From positions 122,699,375 through 122,763,374 of the forward strand of contig NC_133332.1 of the NCBI RefSeq assembly GCF_042186555.1: DNA of 64,000 nucleotides. Direction: 5' to 3'. Below the pieces are notes generated by a model. The model searched no databases. It was not told where the DNA came from and saw only the letters and a program-made list of their open reading frames with translations. The position numbers were made by a program, and so were the translations under genes. The stretch is from Aquarana catesbeiana. Lineage: Eukaryota > Chordata > Amphibia > Anura > Ranidae. The stretch's first letter is position 1. Every line of letters begins with the position of its first letter. Below, one piece after another: positions 11,265 through 21,999 of this stretch.

Positions 11265-12147
11265 GACTGCTGGTGTACCCCTACCCTTAAAGAAAACCTG
11301 ATTTAAAATCCTCTTTGCAGAAGCTTAGATGGTGTCATTTCTGACTTCTCCTTCTGAAAAAATGCTTGTTTCCTGGCTTTCATATTTATCCTGTAGCTTC
11401 AGTCATGCTAGAACAAGTATGGAAGAATTCTGACTTTGATCTGAGCTTCCTGATATGTATGCTTATCTATGTTAGTGACTCAGCCAGCTAAAGAAGCTAA
11501 AGACAGCTAGACAGCTAGCATTTTCAGAAGAAGGTTAAAATGGCACTCTCCATGCATCTCTTTGTATAGGTTTTTTTAAGCAAGTCCAATGAATTGTAGA
11601 GGTCCTTAAAGTGCCCCTGCAGCTTCCTTAATTCTATATGCAAATTTAGACCTTCTGATAGTCAATTTTTTCACAGGTATATACCCAGTCCTCAGTATAG
11701 CAGTGCCCAGCAATAGGTTGTCTCTATCCTCCTTGTATTGGTACATTTGGGTTGTTTTGGAGTTCATGAAGGTTCTGAGGACTTGCAATCACAAAGGTAA
11801 AATATAGCACCTTACGGTGTCTGTTGTCAAGTTGTGACCTTATGTTATTAACTTTATTTTACCTAGAAATAGCAAAACGTATATTTTCACATGTAAGTGA
11901 TAAAGGATCACTGCAAAGAGCAGAAATTAGCACTTCTATTCTCAACACAGAAACAGCCATCTAACACTTCAGACTCCACAGTAAGTGAACTGCCAATAAA
12001 ATGAGCACATGTCCAATAGTAACACAAGCAAGCGTTACTATTACCAAGTGTTTTTGCCTACAGGAATTCATAGAAATGCAGCATCTGTGCTGACATCTAC
12101 ACATAGATGACGTAATTTTTCTATGCAAAGATACTTTATTGTATATA
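11265..12147. other. Unrecognised sequence, no gene seen
   Basis: About 0.9 kb of AT-rich sequence without recognisable repeat termini or coding motifs. Confidence 0.4.
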
Positions 12148-12414
12148 GGGGGTTATTTACCAAAGGCAAATCCACTTTGTACTACTAGTGCACTGCAAGT
12201 GCACTTGGAAGTGCACTTGGAAGTGCGGTCGCTGTAGATTTGAGGGAGACATGCAAGGAAAATAAAAGACAGCATTTTTGCTTGTAGATGATAAAATCAG
12301 CAGAGCTTCCCCTCATTTCAGACCTTCCCCTCAGATCTACAGCGACTGCACTTCCAAGTGCACTTGCAGTACACTTGTAGTGCAAAGTGGATTTGCCTTT
12401 AGTAAATCAACCCC
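12148..12414. mobile_element. Palindromic MITE (GGGTT(A/G)ATTTACCAAAGG type ends)
   Basis: Long terminal inverted repeats start GGGGTTATTTACC, continue AAAGGCAAATCCACTTTG and face CAAAGTGGATTTGCC..AGTAAATCAACCCC at the right. Internal GTGCACTTGGAAGTGC blocks also pair with the right arm, so most of the 267 bp can fold. A second copy lies at 21627-21856 and a fragment at 17309-17365. The superfamily is not resolved. Confidence 0.75.
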
Positions 12415-12420
12415 AAGGCT

Positions 12421-12994
12421 CCACAGACTATGATCTTGCCCTCATATCGCCTCCTTCTGCAACCAAGTTGAAAACCTAGCCGCATCAGTCTCAGGTCCCT
12501 TCCCGACAAAGGATGTCTTCCCATTGGTTTTTGGTGACCTAGTCTCTGTCACCACAAGCATCTCGAAAGATCAACACTTCATCACCCGATGAAACAAAGC
12601 ATGGCAGCTAGACGTGCCATTCTCAAAAACTGGTCCGACTCCTCTACAATTCCACCAACTATCCAAGAAGTCAAACAAGAACTCATAAGCCTTCTGTGCA
12701 GGGAAAAACTCGATGCTAACCTCTCCGCCACTGGCACGTCTTCCAGCTTTCTACAAAAATGGCTACCTTTTGTTTACACTTCTGTAACAAGCATCAATTA
12801 CCTCGGCCACTTCTACCACCTTGACAACACTTCCTTGGATGATCTCAACTCCGGCTACGAATAATCTCCTTTCAGGAAACTTGGGGTGCTCTTTCAAATA
12901 TCCTTTGGAAGACCTTGTATCATATTGTGATCCCACCCCAGAAATACTACTACTTGTATTATCAGGCTCACTTATAGTTTTTCTGTTGCCCCCC
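12421..12994 (+). mobile_element. L1-type LINE 3' end, left half (split by Harbinger)
   Basis: The fragment contains the last part of ORF2 and the beginning of the 3' UTR. It is interrupted at 12995-12997 by a Harbinger insertion and resumes at 20148 (see 20148-20520). It is 5'-truncated near 12420, next to the MITE, which is usual for LINE copies. Confidence 0.65.
12589..12864 (+). pseudogene. L1 ORF2 C-terminal fragment
   Basis: A 91-codon frame reads MAARRAILKNWSD, then PPTIQEVKQELISLLCREKL and SFLQKWLPFV. This is the typical C-terminal tail of L1/Tx1 ORF2, where an A(R/K)R-ILxxW block precedes a helix. Endonuclease and RT are missing because of 5' truncation, and the frame just upstream contains a stop. 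Confidence 0.65.
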
Positions 12995-14024
12995 TTATGC
13001 CCCGTACACACGGTCGGATTTTCCGATGGAAAATGTCCGATCGGAGCGTGTTGTCGGAAATTCCGACCGTGTGTGGGCTCCATCGGACATTTTCCATCGG
13101 ATTTTCCGACACACAAAGTTGGACAGCAGGAGATAAAATTTTCCGACAACAAAATCCGATCGCGTCAATTCCGACCGTGTGTGGCCTGTTCCGATGCACA
13201 AAGTGCCACGCATGCTCAGAAGAAATTCCGAGACGGGACAGCTCGTTCTGGTAAACTTAGCGTTCGCAATGGATACAGCACTTTCGTCACGCTGCAATGT
13301 TCAAAATGGTTTAATACAGCGCACTCTCTTCTTCTTTATAATGTGACAAGAATTAAGTCGTTTTGCTGCTCATATTCACACACACTTCTCACAAACTTTT
13401 ATTTGTGTTTTTTTAGTGGGATTCCCTGAATATATTGTTATTAGTTGTCACATCTGACAGTTTTATATTTTTTTTTTTTTGGATTTTCTGCCTTTTTTTT
13501 TCTTTAATGTTTTGATTTTTTCCAAGGCTGATCTTTGTTCAATGTTATTTTTATTTTTACTCCAGAATATTTTTGGGTGTGTTTTGTGTGTCAAGTTACC
13601 CCAACACCATTGATATCTTTTATTATTTAATCTCAAGGAGATTGTTTGTTGTTGGTGTCCCTTGTTCATTTCACATTGTATATTTGAAATGTACCTGAAT
13701 CCTCACAAACCAACTGTCCTTTTTGAAGTAAAACACATAGGAGAGTATAATTCAAAGCAAAAATCCTTTATTAAGGGCTCAGAACCAAACAAAGAGGAAG
13801 GCAACACTGGATCAACAGGAGAAATTAGCGAAGCCTGGGACCCCCACGGCAGACATCAATTCTTGAACATCAAAATTGGTGGCCTGAGGAGTCCATATGT
13901 AAGGGAGGGCAGTCTGGTCCAGAATTTGCAGAGATCCGGATAGCAGCAGATGACATCTGTGTCCCCAGGCTGTGGTACCACAAGAGGCTGCATCTTTTGG
14001 CCGACCAGACTGAACCCAGAGCAA

Positions 14025-15083
14025 TCACTGTCTGGTCTTCCTTCCACGCTTCCTTCCGGGCTGTGGCTGTGCAGTTGGAGATGTGGCAGGAGGAGGAGGA
14101 GGACCTGGAGGAGGACTGGGAGGACCTGGAGGAGGACTGGGGGGACCTGGAGGAGAAGGAGGAGGAGGAGGAGGACCTGCAGGAGGAGGAGGAGGACCAT
14201 CCCAAAGGTGTGTCTGAGGTGTCATTTGGCCCCTCATACCTTTCTCAAGAGCCTCCAATATGAGGGTCTCACACATGACTTGTTGGCCCTCCTCCATCCT
14301 CTGCATTTTATATGCATTGAAGGCAGCAGTGTTCTCCTCCATGGTGTGGGGTGCTCCCAGGACCTCTGTAGCCCTCCAAAAGAATCCTATAGCAGCCTCC
14401 TCTAGGGCACTCCTCCTACTGCCACTTTCTCTTTTCAGGGGGGGTGGAGGGACCTGCAGATCAGCCAGCCGGCTCGGCCCGGCCACCTCCTGGCTGAGAC
14501 ATCCCTGTGTATGAAAAAGGGACATGGTTGTAATGTTTTGCATCATCAATCACAATCCTAAATTAGTACTCCCAACTAACATCTAGTTAACATCATTGAT
14601 TGGACAAGCAGAAATATTTAGAGGAATGCTATACTTGGCTCAATCTGGGCTCCTCCACATGTGGCCTGGAAGGCCCAGGTTGGGCGTCAGAAGCCTCAGC
14701 CGGGGGGGAAGGAAGCGTGGAAGGAAGACTGGAGAGGGATGACCTGGGTTCAGTCTGGCCTGCCATAAAATGCAGCCTGTCGTAGTACAACATCCTGGGG
14801 ACATAGATGTCATCTGCTGCTCCGGATCTCTGCGAATCCTGGACTTTCTTGCGCTCCCTTAGATATGTGCTCCTCAGGCAACCAATTAATATCTTTAAAT
14901 ATGTGATGTCTGCCGTGGGGATCACCTGTGTCACAATTTCACACAATTGCACCAGTGCTGCCTTCCTCTTTGTTTGGTTCTTGAAATGGGGGTGGTTAAT
15001 CTCCCACAGACAGGGCAGCTCCCGTAACATATCTATGAATACTGACATGAAGTCATTATCTTTGAGTAGCATATCCATGTTCA
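14025..15083 (-). CDS. MADF-domain DNA-binding protein of the Harbinger element (two coding exons)
   Basis: Coding exons inferred from splice signals are 15078-14635 (after an acceptor ttgcag at 15084-15089) and 14504-14025, joined in phase 0 across a gtatag..cacag intron, giving 307 residues. A leading non-coding exon probably ends at the gtaaga donor at 15192. Residues about 8-100 form a MADF domain: FIDMLRELPCLWEINHPHF, then RKAALVQLCEIV, and LIGCLRSTYLRERKKVQ with DIYVPRMLYYDRLHF. MADF is a Myb-related domain that binds DNA. The C-terminal half is low-complexity and ends in a Gly/Pro run (PPPPPAGPPPPPPSPPGPP), then a basic tail GRKRGRKTRQ that looks like a nuclear localisation signal. A helical block (AAIGFFWRATEVLG to VMCETLILEALEKGM) lies between. 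No stop or frameshift. Probable role: site-specific DNA binding and transposase recruitment. Confidence 0.75.
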
Positions 15084-15192
15084 CTGCAAGACACAACACA
15101 AGACAAAGCCTAATGTCAGACAAAACTCTCCTAATCTTGTTACAACATAGGCCTCAATCTAGAAGCAGTATAGGCACAAGTTTGTCTCTTAC

Positions 15193-15361
15193 CTTCGTTC
15201 TTACGATCGGTGCGTCCAATGCTCCTTCCTCCGCTCACAGATCGTACGCACGCGTGTTACGCTTTATACACACTGCGCATGCGTGTAACTCCGCCCGCCC
15301 CTGACGTTCTTTCTAGTCTATTCCCCGCCCCTTTTCGTTCGGCACAGTGGGTGAAGAGCAC
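15193..15361. promoter_or_regulatory. Bidirectional promoter region between MADF and Myb/SANT genes
   Basis: Only about 170 bp separate the donor of the MADF leader exon from the Myb/SANT ATG. A TATAAA box on the minus strand (plus 15263-15268) lies about 70 bases upstream of that donor, consistent with a short leader exon of about 45 bases. On the plus side GC-box-like CCGCCCGCCCCTGACG and CCCCGCCCCTTTT lie at about 15293-15335. The region also holds CACGCGTG and GCGCATGCG palindromes. Function is inferred from layout only. Confidence 0.5.
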
Positions 15362-16677
15362 ATGGCGGAGTTACAACAGGTGCATGCTAATTCTAGCAAC
15401 GAGGAGGAGGAGGAGGAAAGCCCAGATCTGGACATGTCCCGATCCAGAAGGAGACGTTTTAAGGCCACAAATATGTCCTTTGGGGAAATGTTGTAGATGG
15501 TCGACATCATGAAGAAGTCAGACTATGACGGAAAGTATGGGCCTTACCCCAACCCCAACATCAGAAAGGCCAAGATCATGGCGAAAGTGGTCAAAAGCCT
15601 TCACAGGAATTTCGGGGTACGAAGATCTAAAGATCAGCTCAGGAAGCGGTGGTCGGACCTGAAGTTGAGAGAGCCAGAGCAGTACCGAAAGATCCGGAGA
15701 GTGCTGCAAAAAAGTAAGTAGTTGTGCTGTGTTCCTATTCTTTCTGTCTTTATTACGTTCATGCTGCTCCATATGCTTTGATTAATTGTAACGTTTAAAA
15801 GGGCAGCTTTAATGTTCATGGGCCCATTATTCGTTCGTATCAAACATTTTTCTTTCGGCCTCTAGAACACCATTGTTTAGGCCATATGCATTTTCCTACA
15901 TTTTTTTGGGGCCTACTTGGATGCCAAATAGTTGTTTGTGTAGATGGGTTTGTTACTAGAATGAAATGCAAACTAGATTGTGTGTAAGGAGAGGACACTG
16001 AGCAGCTGTTTTCACATCTGGACACTGGAGCACTAGTGTGGGACACAAGAACACCATTTTTATTAGGGGGCCACACAGGTGCTCCAGTGTATACTATAGG
16101 GGGGTCTCCATCTGTGAAGCTTGTACTAAACAGGTAAAGTATTGCAGCTTGACAAAGGGCAATAAAAAAAATACATCTTGGAACTCGGCTAAAATTGACA
16201 ATTGTACCTCACTTCCAAGCAATGTTTCCTATTTCTAGTTCTGCCATCAAATATCTGTGTGCTAATTATACCATTTTTGTTTTACATAGGGGAGAAAAGA
16301 CTCGGAGGACACACCTCATCCGAGGAGACCAGAGACCCCCCACCTCTGGAAGAAGGCGAACTTACACCAACACAAGCTGAGCAGGAGGAAGAAGAAGACG
16401 TGGTGGAGATTGGCACCACAACAGGTGGGTGTCTGCGACCACAGGCTCAGGTAAAAGAGATGGATGGTGGCAGATTTTTGAGACCTGTTTTTTTTTTCTT
16501 TATCTCTTTTTAGGTCATCGTGATGTGAGGGATAGAGAACGCTTTACTTCAGAAAGTGCCCAGATCCTGATCGGGGAGATCATGGGGTGTAATGCCGAAC
16601 TGCAAAACATCCAGCAAAAAATCCATGATGTTATTAAAAAAAATAATAACATCATTGATGTTTTGGGGCGAATTTAA
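15362..16677 (+). pseudogene. Myb/SANT-like protein of the Harbinger element, three exons, one in-frame stop
   Basis: Exons 15362-15713, 16290-16424 and 16514-16677 join in phase (donors gtaagt and gtgggt, acceptors acatag and ttttag) to give 216 codons. The first exon starts MAELQQVHANSSNEEEEEE. It has a basic patch SRSRRRRFKATNMSFGEML, then a TAG at 15494-15496 (codon 45), then a Myb/SANT-like trihelix: MVDIMKKSDYDGKYGPYPN, IMAKVVKSLHRNFGVRRSKD, QLRKRWSDLKLREPEQYRKI. Exon 2 is acidic, and exon 3 ends in a likely coiled coil (ILIGEIMGCNAELQNIQQKI). The trihelix fits the accessory Myb-like protein that brings Harbinger transposase to the nucleus and to DNA. Re-initiation at the ATG right after the stop (15497) would keep the whole trihelix. 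Confidence 0.7.
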
Positions 16678-16738
16678 AACCCCACAAAATCACTTTTTGT
16701 ATTGTGGTTCAATCTTTTAAATTTTTTGGAAATGTTTT

Positions 16739-16961
16739 GAAAAGCCAAATTTGGAAGATGCACACAGTGTGCCATCATGTGCTATCTGCCATCACGGGAG
16801 ATCAATGGACGTGTTTTGGGGGTGCAACCCCTTCCTCAATTATAAAGTCGCGTTGAGGAAGGGCTTGCTCCCCCAAAACACGTCCCTTGATCCCCCCTGA
16901 TGGCAGATAGCACATGTTGACATTGGTAAATTTGTGTGCATCTTCCAAATTTGGCTTTTCC
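16739..16961. repeat. Foldback element (about 100-bp inverted arms)
   Basis: AAAAGCCAAATTTGGAAGATG at the left faces CATCTTCCAAATTTGGCTTTT at the right, and inner blocks GCTATCTGCCATCA / TGATGGCAGATAGC and GGACGTGTTTTGGGGG / CCCCCAAAACACGTCC pair too. The loop is only about 20 bases near 16845. It lies between the 3' ends of the Myb/SANT and transposase genes. It may be a MITE or a convergent-transcript structure. Confidence 0.75.
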
Positions 16962-17308
16962 AGGGGTGATTTCCCCCCATCTGAACGCTATATCAAACCC
17001 AGTTCCTAAATACTGATGTCTGATATAACCTTCAGGTTTTACCTAATGTGAACTTTGTAAGTTCAAGTTTTTTGGCTTTCTTGTTGGTTTTACACAGGCC
17101 TGTTTTATCTGAAATGGACATTTCAATTTTTGATAATGCTACTGCAAAAATTGTTATACAACAAACATGTTGGTTTGTTTTAAAAACCTTTGGTAAATGC
17201 ACATGTGACTGTGCAGGTATAAAAAAGTGGCTTACTCAAGAATGTGTGGATTATTGTCTCAACACTACAACACTTTTGGGGTGATGTAATAGCTGTTTTA
17301 TGCAAAAG

Positions 17309-17365
17309 TGGGGGTTATTTCCTAAGGGCAAATCCTCTTTGCACTACAAGTGCAGTTTCAGTCAG
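17309..17365. repeat. Fragment of the MITE seen at 12148 and 21627
   Basis: The sequence GGGGGTTATTTCC..AAGGGCAAATCC..TTTGCACTACAAGTGCAG matches the left terminus of the palindromic MITE. The right half is missing. Confidence 0.5.
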
Positions 17366-17437
17366 GGTCAGCTAAAACAAACACAAGCAGTAAATGTCCA
17401 CAAAGATTTTCTTTTTTTTTTTAATTTTAAAAAGGCT

Positions 17438-19670
17438 TCACATATTGTCTGGCATATTGATAGCCCCCCTACCCGCAAAGAACTCCAGGTAGCGTAACCG
17501 GACATCACGGGCACTCAGGGAGGGCAAGCCAGGATGGCCACTTTCAAACTCCGTCAGTGTGGTTTGATGTAGGATTCCGGCCTCAGGCCCAACTGAGCCA
17601 GCATAGTTGGCCGAATGTTTCCGTAAAAAGTTATGGAGAACACAGCACGCAAGTATTATATGGTTCAGTTTATACTCTGCCATATGGATAGGTGTCAGAA
17701 ATAGGCGGAACCGGCTGGCCAGGATTCCAAATGTGTTCTCCACCACTCTTTGGGCTCTGGCCAGCCGGTAATTAAAAACCCTCTGTTCCGGGGTGAGGGT
17801 CCTCATCGGGAATGGCCGCATGAGGTGGTCCCCCAGCGCAAATGCTTCATCAGCAACGAACACAAATGGGAGTCCTTCCACATTGTCCTCTGGAGCTGGC
17901 AAGTCCAAGCTGCCATTCTGGAGACGCCTGTAGAACTCCGTCTGGGCGATGACTCCACCATCGGACATCCGGCCATTCTTCCCCACGTCCACATACAAGA
18001 AGTCGTAATTAGCTGACACCACCGCCAACATCACTATACTATACTTGTAATTATAATAGTATGACCCCGAGTTGGGTGGTGGGACGATGTGGATGTGTTT
18101 CCCATCAATTGCCCCTCCGCAGTTAGGAAAGTCCCACCGCTGGGCAAAGTGGGAGGCCACAGTCTGCCATTCCTGTGGCGTGGAAGGAAACTGTTGAGGA
18201 AAAACCAATAAACATTACTATTTTTACTCTGAAACATGGCAAGCAGATTAGACACAAACATTATGGGGCAACCTCCAGATAGCAATTATTAAGGGGAATT
18301 TAACAAGGCCAAAGTATAAGGTACACCTATCATATCCCCCCCCCTCTCATGGGCCATTTCTAACATTATGGGGTGTGTGGAAATCTTGGACAGGTAACCC
18401 TCTTCACTTCATTGAGAGATGAATGCCTAAATAATGGGTCTTACTTGGAACAGCCCCTCCTCTTCACTTCATTGAGAGATGAATGCCTAAATAATGGGTC
18501 TTACTTGGAACAGCCCCTCCTTAGTTACACTATTGGCAGACCACTGGACAGGTAAGAAGTGTCATAATACAAAGATATAAATACACACTGTACACATTTG
18601 AGGACATTTGGACATTATGCTATTACCTATCAAGATAATAAAAGGATACAAAAACTTTAAACAGTACCATTGGAAAGTATACAGGCAGGCCCTTGCACTA
18701 CATGCTTTGGGGAATTCATCCCTAAATCTGACCAGTAAAGAGATGGGTATAGTGTGTATGGGATTGGCAAAGTCAGCAGATAGATGATTGAGGATAGAGA
18801 ATTGGGATCAGCTGACTTAGCAGTTGGGGGAGGGAGGGTTACTTAAAATTATTTTGGGACACCACAAAAAAAAGCCTCTGGCACTCTGCCTGAATTTAAA
18901 TAAAAAATAACATTACCAAACATTTTAGGGGGTGTTTGGGGTAAAGCACTACTATGGAGCAGAAAAAATACATTGTTAAGTGACTACATGAGGTGAATAT
19001 AGGCCAGGAGACACCATGCTGGGGAGGTTATTGAAGGGCAAATATGTATGAAGGACATAAAATAATAATTACATAAAAATCCAGCATGCATGAGGACAAA
19101 GGGGACATTCACAGCATATTCCAAGCATGGTAATTAGGGAATGAGGAAAGAAATACAATATATTATCAAACATTAAAGACAATAAAATGTGATATAAAAG
19201 GATAAAAATCTTACCTTCATATACTCCTTCTGCAGGACCTGGATGATGGCAGAACAGGTCTCTGGGATGATGATACCCAGAGCCTGGGGGGAGATGCCTG
19301 TCGAGAACTTCAAGTCCTGCAGACTTCTCCCTGTGGCCAAATACCGCAAGGTAGCGACCAGCCTCTGCTCCGGAGTGATGGCTTGCCTCATGCAGGTATC
19401 CTGCCTGCTAATATAGGGGGTCAGCGAAGCCAACAAACGGTGAAATACGGGGTCCGTCATCCTGAGAAAGTTCCTGAAATCATCAGGATTATTCTCACGG
19501 ATCTCACGGAGCAAAGGCATATGACAGAACTGGTCACGCTGAAGCAACCAATTCTTGGTCCATGAACTCCTCCCCACCCTGTTCATGGACTGGACTTGTG
19601 TCAAGGTCAGGACCCCAACACCAAGCCCCCGCACAGCACGAACTCTACGAGGAGTACGCATACGAAACAT
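17438..19670 (-). CDS. HARBI1-like DDE transposase (PIF/Harbinger), two exons, intact
   Basis: Exon 1 (19670-19215) ends at the donor gtaaga. Exon 2 (18190-17438) begins after ttcctcaacag. They join in phase 0 to give 401 residues, near the usual length of Harbinger nucleases. Exon 1 carries a basic start (RMRTPRRVRAVRG) and a helix-turn-helix-like stretch (AITPEQRLVATLRYLATG, then FSTGISPQALGIIIPE). Exon 2 carries the DDE_4-type catalytic core: GAIDGKHI (Asp181), GRMSDGG (Asp229), VFVADEAF (Asp266) and VENTFGIL (Glu303), then CCVLHNFLR. The acidic residues are all in place and no stop is seen. The protein would cut and paste elements with these ends, acting with a DNA-binding partner encoded in the same element. 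It is transcribed toward the other two genes, and its 1.0-kb intron carries a tandem duplication. Confidence 0.88.
18402..18520. repeat. Exact 60-bp tandem duplication in the transposase intron
   Basis: Two head-to-tail 60-base units (each containing TTCATTGAGAGATGAATGCC and AATGGGTCTTACTTGG) follow each other with no visible difference, suggesting a recent event. Intronic, with no coding effect. Confidence 0.85.
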
Positions 19671-20147
19671 GGCTAGAAAACGGTCGGCTGCTCAGAACGA
19701 AGTAACAGAACGCACTGAAGAACAGCAAGGCCTGTGAAGAGCGACCTGAAAAACAGCAACGAGCAGGCAAGATCACACAGAAAACTCTGATACGAACTGA
19801 CTGCACGCACTGAAGAGCAGATACAAACCCACAAGCACAAACTGAACGGCATAAAACGATCTGAAAGCCACGAGTCTGAAAAAGCGCGAATCGTCTCTCA
19901 CCAAACTTTTACTAACACGAGATTAGCAAAAGGAGCCCAAAGGGTGCCGTGCTTGGTTCTGAACAGGCCTTTTCTAGTCTCGTCGTACGTGGTGTACGTG
20001 ACCGCGTGGTTGGCGATCGGAAATTCCGACAACTTTGTGCGACCGTGTGTAGGCAAAACAAGTTTGAGCCAACATCCGTCGGAAAAAATCCTAGGATTTT
20101 GTTGTCGGAAGGTCCGAACAAAGTCCGACCGTGTGTACGCCCTATTA

Positions 20148-20520
20148 CTCCCTGGTATTCTATCATTCTCCTTTACATATATATTTTTTTATTTTATGTT
20201 TATTATTATTATTTTTATCTATTGCCAATATGCTGTACTATCTGCCACCTTACTCACCAATCCATCCACTGTCTCTTTTCACAGGGTGTATAGGGTTCAT
20301 TGTTTACCTTCTTTCACTGTTATTAGGCCACAGTTTTTTGTGGCACCTGTGTATGTTACCTGTGTTTCTGTTATTGCCAAAGGGCGGATAAACATTTGGT
20401 TTTGGTTTAAATTCTTGTATGTAACCAGGGTAAGCTTTGCATGTATGATTTCTTTCTCTGTACTTTGGTAACCCGTGCCTATTGTTGAAAAACTCCAATA
20501 AACCATATTAAAAAAAAAGA
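20148..20520 (+). mobile_element. L1-type LINE 3' UTR and poly(A), right half of the split copy
   Basis: This stretch resumes directly after the TTA duplication of the Harbinger element. It ends GAAAAACTCCAATAAACC with the AATAAA signal at 20497-20502 and a short A tail at about 20510-20518, a LINE-like 3' end. Together with 12421-12994 it makes a 5'-truncated LINE of about 0.95 kb once the 7.15 kb insert is removed. Confidence 0.6.
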
Positions 20521-20911
20521 AACAAGGTAACCGCACAAATAAATAAATCCACCATCGCCATGCAAAAAAAAAGATTAGTAAAACCAGTCCAGGGGATGAT
20601 GACTTCAATGTTTGTTCTTTTGCAGACCTACGGTTGGCACTGGTAACTGACACATCCAAGTGCTTTGGATGGATGTCACATCTTCCCTTACTTGCAGTGA
20701 ATGCTACTGGGTACTGTCTTCAGTACCAACACTTTAAATCTATAATACAAACACTATTACCCCACAACCTCTGAAATATGTTGAACAGTGCAATGCATTA
20801 GAGTCTGGTTGGCCCACAGTACTCACCTACGCTCTCAATCTAAATCTTGGTGTACGCAGAATTACAAAAAGCCAATATAAAGACAGACTCAAGCCCTAGT
20901 AATAGCTGTAC

Positions 20912-21427
20912 CTAAAGTGGTTCTACAGTTAAAACATTTTTTTTCTTATTGCATTCTCTGCATTAAGGTAAAAAACATTTTACCAATTGTTGTGCAACCC
21001 CCCCCCCCCCTTTATACTGAACACTTACTTGAGTCCTCTCTCAATCCAGCGCTGTGCCTGGCTGCATCTCTTCTCTCTCCCCTTCCTGGACTCATAGGAG
21101 ACTCAGGATTTTGTCGGAGTGGAAGCCATTGGCTCCTGCTGCTGTCAGTCGAGTCCTGTCAGGAGGGAGCGGAGCACGTGGCCAAGCCACACTGTGTATG
21201 TCCATAGAAACACACAGCCCAGCTTGGGAATGCACCCGGATTTGTGCCCCTATAATAACTGGCTTGCTATGGGGCACACACAAGAGAGGAGGAGTGGACA
21301 GTGCCTGCAAGGTGACTCCAGAAGAAGAGGCAAGGGGCTGCTCTGTGCAAAACCAAAACCAAACAGAGCAGGGAAGTATGACATCTTTTTTCTTTTAACT
21401 AAAAAAAAGGGTTAACAATCACTTTAA
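20912..21427. mobile_element. Non-autonomous DNA transposon (TTAAAGTG ends)
   Basis: The ends CTAAAGTGGTTCTACAGTTAA and, inward from the right, TTAAAGTGATTGTTAACCC form a short inverted repeat. The GC-rich interior (CAGCGCTGTGCCTGGCTGC, GGAAGCCATTGGCTCCTGC) resembles a repeat I associate with frogs. Frames inside are not coding. Confidence 0.6.
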
Positions 21428-21626
21428 TAACAGTGGCCTGTGTTGATGGGCTTGTGTCCACAGGCAAATTCAGCTTGCTTTAAGGTGAATTCTGCTTGCA
21501 TTTACAATAAGTTTGGGATGTTTCTAATATCATTCAGAGTTTATGACATCATGATATCAGTGCAGCTGTAGCATTTTCTGTACATCACAGAGATGTGATC
21601 TTTCACAGACAGGATTAGGACACATT

Positions 21627-21856
21627 GGGGTTGATTTACTCAAGGCAAATCCACTTTGCACTTGGAAATGCAGTCGCTGTAGATCTGATGGGGACATGCA
21701 AGGAAAATAAAAAACAGCATTTTAGCTTGCACATGGTTGGATGATAAAATCAGCAGAGCTTCCCCTCATTTCAGATCTTTCCCTCAGATCTACAGCGATT
21801 GCACTTCCAAATGCACTTGCAGTGCAAAGTGTATTTGCCTTTAGTAAATTAACTCC
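21627..21856. mobile_element. Palindromic MITE, second copy
   Basis: Starts GGGGTTGATTTACTCAAGGC and ends GCCTTTAGTAAATTAACTCC. The centre TAAAATCAGCAGAGCTTCCC matches the copy at 12148-12414. Confidence 0.75.
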
Positions 21857-21999
21857 ATTGTTACATGTTCTCTAGGGCTGTGCCCACCCTTTGCGACCAA
21901 TACTATTTTAACCTTCTTGCCTATTATCCCAGGAAATTTACATTTTTAAAGGAAAAGCTCACCTTTGGGAACATGTCACATTTTTCCACCTGTTTTTAA

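Larger units (their letters stand above)
12998..20144. mobile_element. Autonomous-type PIF/Harbinger transposon with three genes
   Basis: The 7,147-bp unit is bounded by terminal inverted repeats (left TGCCCCGTACACACGGTCGGA, right TAGGGCGTACACACGGTCGGA read inward) and by TTA on both sides (12995-12997 and 20145-20147), the expected 3-bp duplication. Subterminal regions (13000-13250 and 20020-20140) repeat the TCCGACCGTGTGT theme in both orientations, which are likely transposase or partner binding sites. Inside lie a MADF-domain gene (minus, 15083-14025), a Myb/SANT-like gene (plus, 15362-16677) and the HARBI1-like transposase (minus, 19670-17438). Harbinger elements usually have a transposase plus one DNA-binding gene, so the third gene is unusual. 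The insertion lies in an L1 3' UTR, whose halves match across the element. Confidence 0.88.

Noticed and set aside
13856..14263. Plus- and minus-strand ORFs rich in Leu, Arg, Ser or Glu
   Set aside because: They are other-frame shadows of the Pro/Gly-rich tail of the MADF gene.
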